Shown here: piece by piece, positions 63,286-64,000 of the stretch
Numbering within the stretch: position 1 is the first letter of the stretch
Layout of the letters: every line of letters begins with the position of its first letter
From: Cynocephalus volans
Taxonomy: Eukaryota; Chordata; Mammalia; Dermoptera; Cynocephalidae
Direction: 5' to 3'
Length of the DNA: 64,000 nt
NCBI RefSeq assembly: GCF_027409185.1
Contig: NC_084464.1
Span: 46,041,095-46,105,094 of the forward strand
The notes under the pieces: model-generated
Told to the model about the DNA's origin: nothing
Seen by the model: only the letters and a program-made list of their open reading frames with translations
Database searches by the model: none
Position numbers and translations under genes: made by a program

Positions 63286-64000
63286 CTCTCCCCTTTGGGG
63301 ACTTCCATCTCACTCTCATGTAGATCATGGCCAGAGTTTAGGGCCAGGCAGAGTTTGGCACTCAGCATGTGCCTAGCACTTCAGAGGCTTTTTTAGGACC
63401 CTGAGTACACATTGGATTAACCATAATCCTCAGTTTATGACACACACTCACCAGGGTCCATGCATGGCCCTCTCCTACTTTCTAATAATATAATGAAACT
63501 GTGAACCTACTGTCAACCCAAGATCATTACCAGCAATGCTACACTTATTAACTCACTTATTTCTTATATCAATCTATAGTTTTGGCTCTAAATTGTCCCC
63601 ACTTTACAGATGAGGAAATTGAGGGTTCAGGGCATCCTCTGCACTGGATGATGCTGGAGGCGTATTGGGTGCATTCTTCCCACTGACCCTTCCTGTTCTA
63701 GGCTCCAGGCAGACAGAGCCCTGGACAATGATGCATCACTTGGCACCCCCTCCACCTCGCCATGTCCTGTAGCTTAGCTGAGGGGATCATAGCCACAGGC
63801 TCCACCCCTTCAAATCCCACATGGTCAGCTCTCTCCCTTGCAGGGCCCCACCTTCCACAGTCCTCACACCTGGGCTGTGGGGCCTCAGGGAGCAGCCTGC
63901 CTAGCTCTGTGTTCCCTACTCGCCTGGGCCTCCCTTGGTCGCCTCTCAGCCCCGAGTGCTCCTCCCAGCCTAGCTCAGTGCACTCTCCTGTCCTCCTTCC

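Larger units (their letters stand above)
54350..64000. other. DNA upstream of SPDEF, no gene recognised
   Basis: Contains three dimeric tRNA-SINEs, L2 and MIR fragments, and unclassified stretches at 55380-55660 (AT-rich) and 56700-57180. Open frames here are short and lack family features. In human the next gene (ILRUN) lies farther away. Confidence 0.5.

Overview
This window is nuclear genomic DNA from a placental mammal. It has GT-AG spliced genes, dense old repeats (MIR, L2, L1, MaLR LTRs, hAT-type MER elements) and CpG-island promoters. It holds no Alu, B1/B2 or carnivore/ruminant SINEs. Twelve copies of a tRNA-Ile-derived SINE are present, most of them two tRNA-like units joined head to tail, with box A/B remnants, A-rich tails and target-site duplications. 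This matches my memory of the CYN SINEs of colugos (Dermoptera), so a colugo such as Galeopterus or Cynocephalus is the best guess. That is inference, not proof.

Two protein-coding genes are complete in their coding parts and lie tail to tail, as in human 6p21.31. PACSIN1 (syndapin-1) is on the + strand, with nine coding exons between 24250 and 29881 encoding 444 residues. A GC-rich non-coding first exon lies near 14960-15179 inside a CpG island. SPDEF (PDEF, an ETS-family epithelial transcription factor) is on the - strand, with five coding exons between 43006 and 35713 encoding 335 residues. A candidate non-coding first exon with its own TATA-like box lies at 54135-54316. All exon junctions were placed by hand; each obeys GT-AG and the phases add up exactly (1335 nt and 1008 nt including stops).

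Layout: 1-14.7 kb is repeat-rich DNA upstream of the exon-1 CpG island (MER elements, several antisense L1 pieces, three solo LTRs of one family, SINEs, L2). In human a longer PACSIN1 transcript may cover this part; I cannot see that here. 14.7-15.3 kb is the promoter island with an RFX-type X-box. 15.2-24.2 kb is the first intron, with L2, MIR and an ERVL LTR. 24.2-32.5 kb is the PACSIN1 coding region and long 3' UTR. 32.5-35.2 kb is the short intergenic gap. 35.2-43.0 kb is the SPDEF coding region and 43.0-54.3 kb its inferred first intron. 54.3-64 kb is repeat-bearing DNA upstream of SPDEF, with no gene recognised.

The two genes do not form a pathway. PACSIN1 is a neuronal membrane-bending endocytic adaptor; SPDEF drives secretory epithelial differentiation. 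I found no undescribed biological system. The most useful observations are the SINE and LTR insertions with intact target-site duplications, one SINE that looks like an internal dimer-to-monomer deletion, and several candidate regulatory sites.
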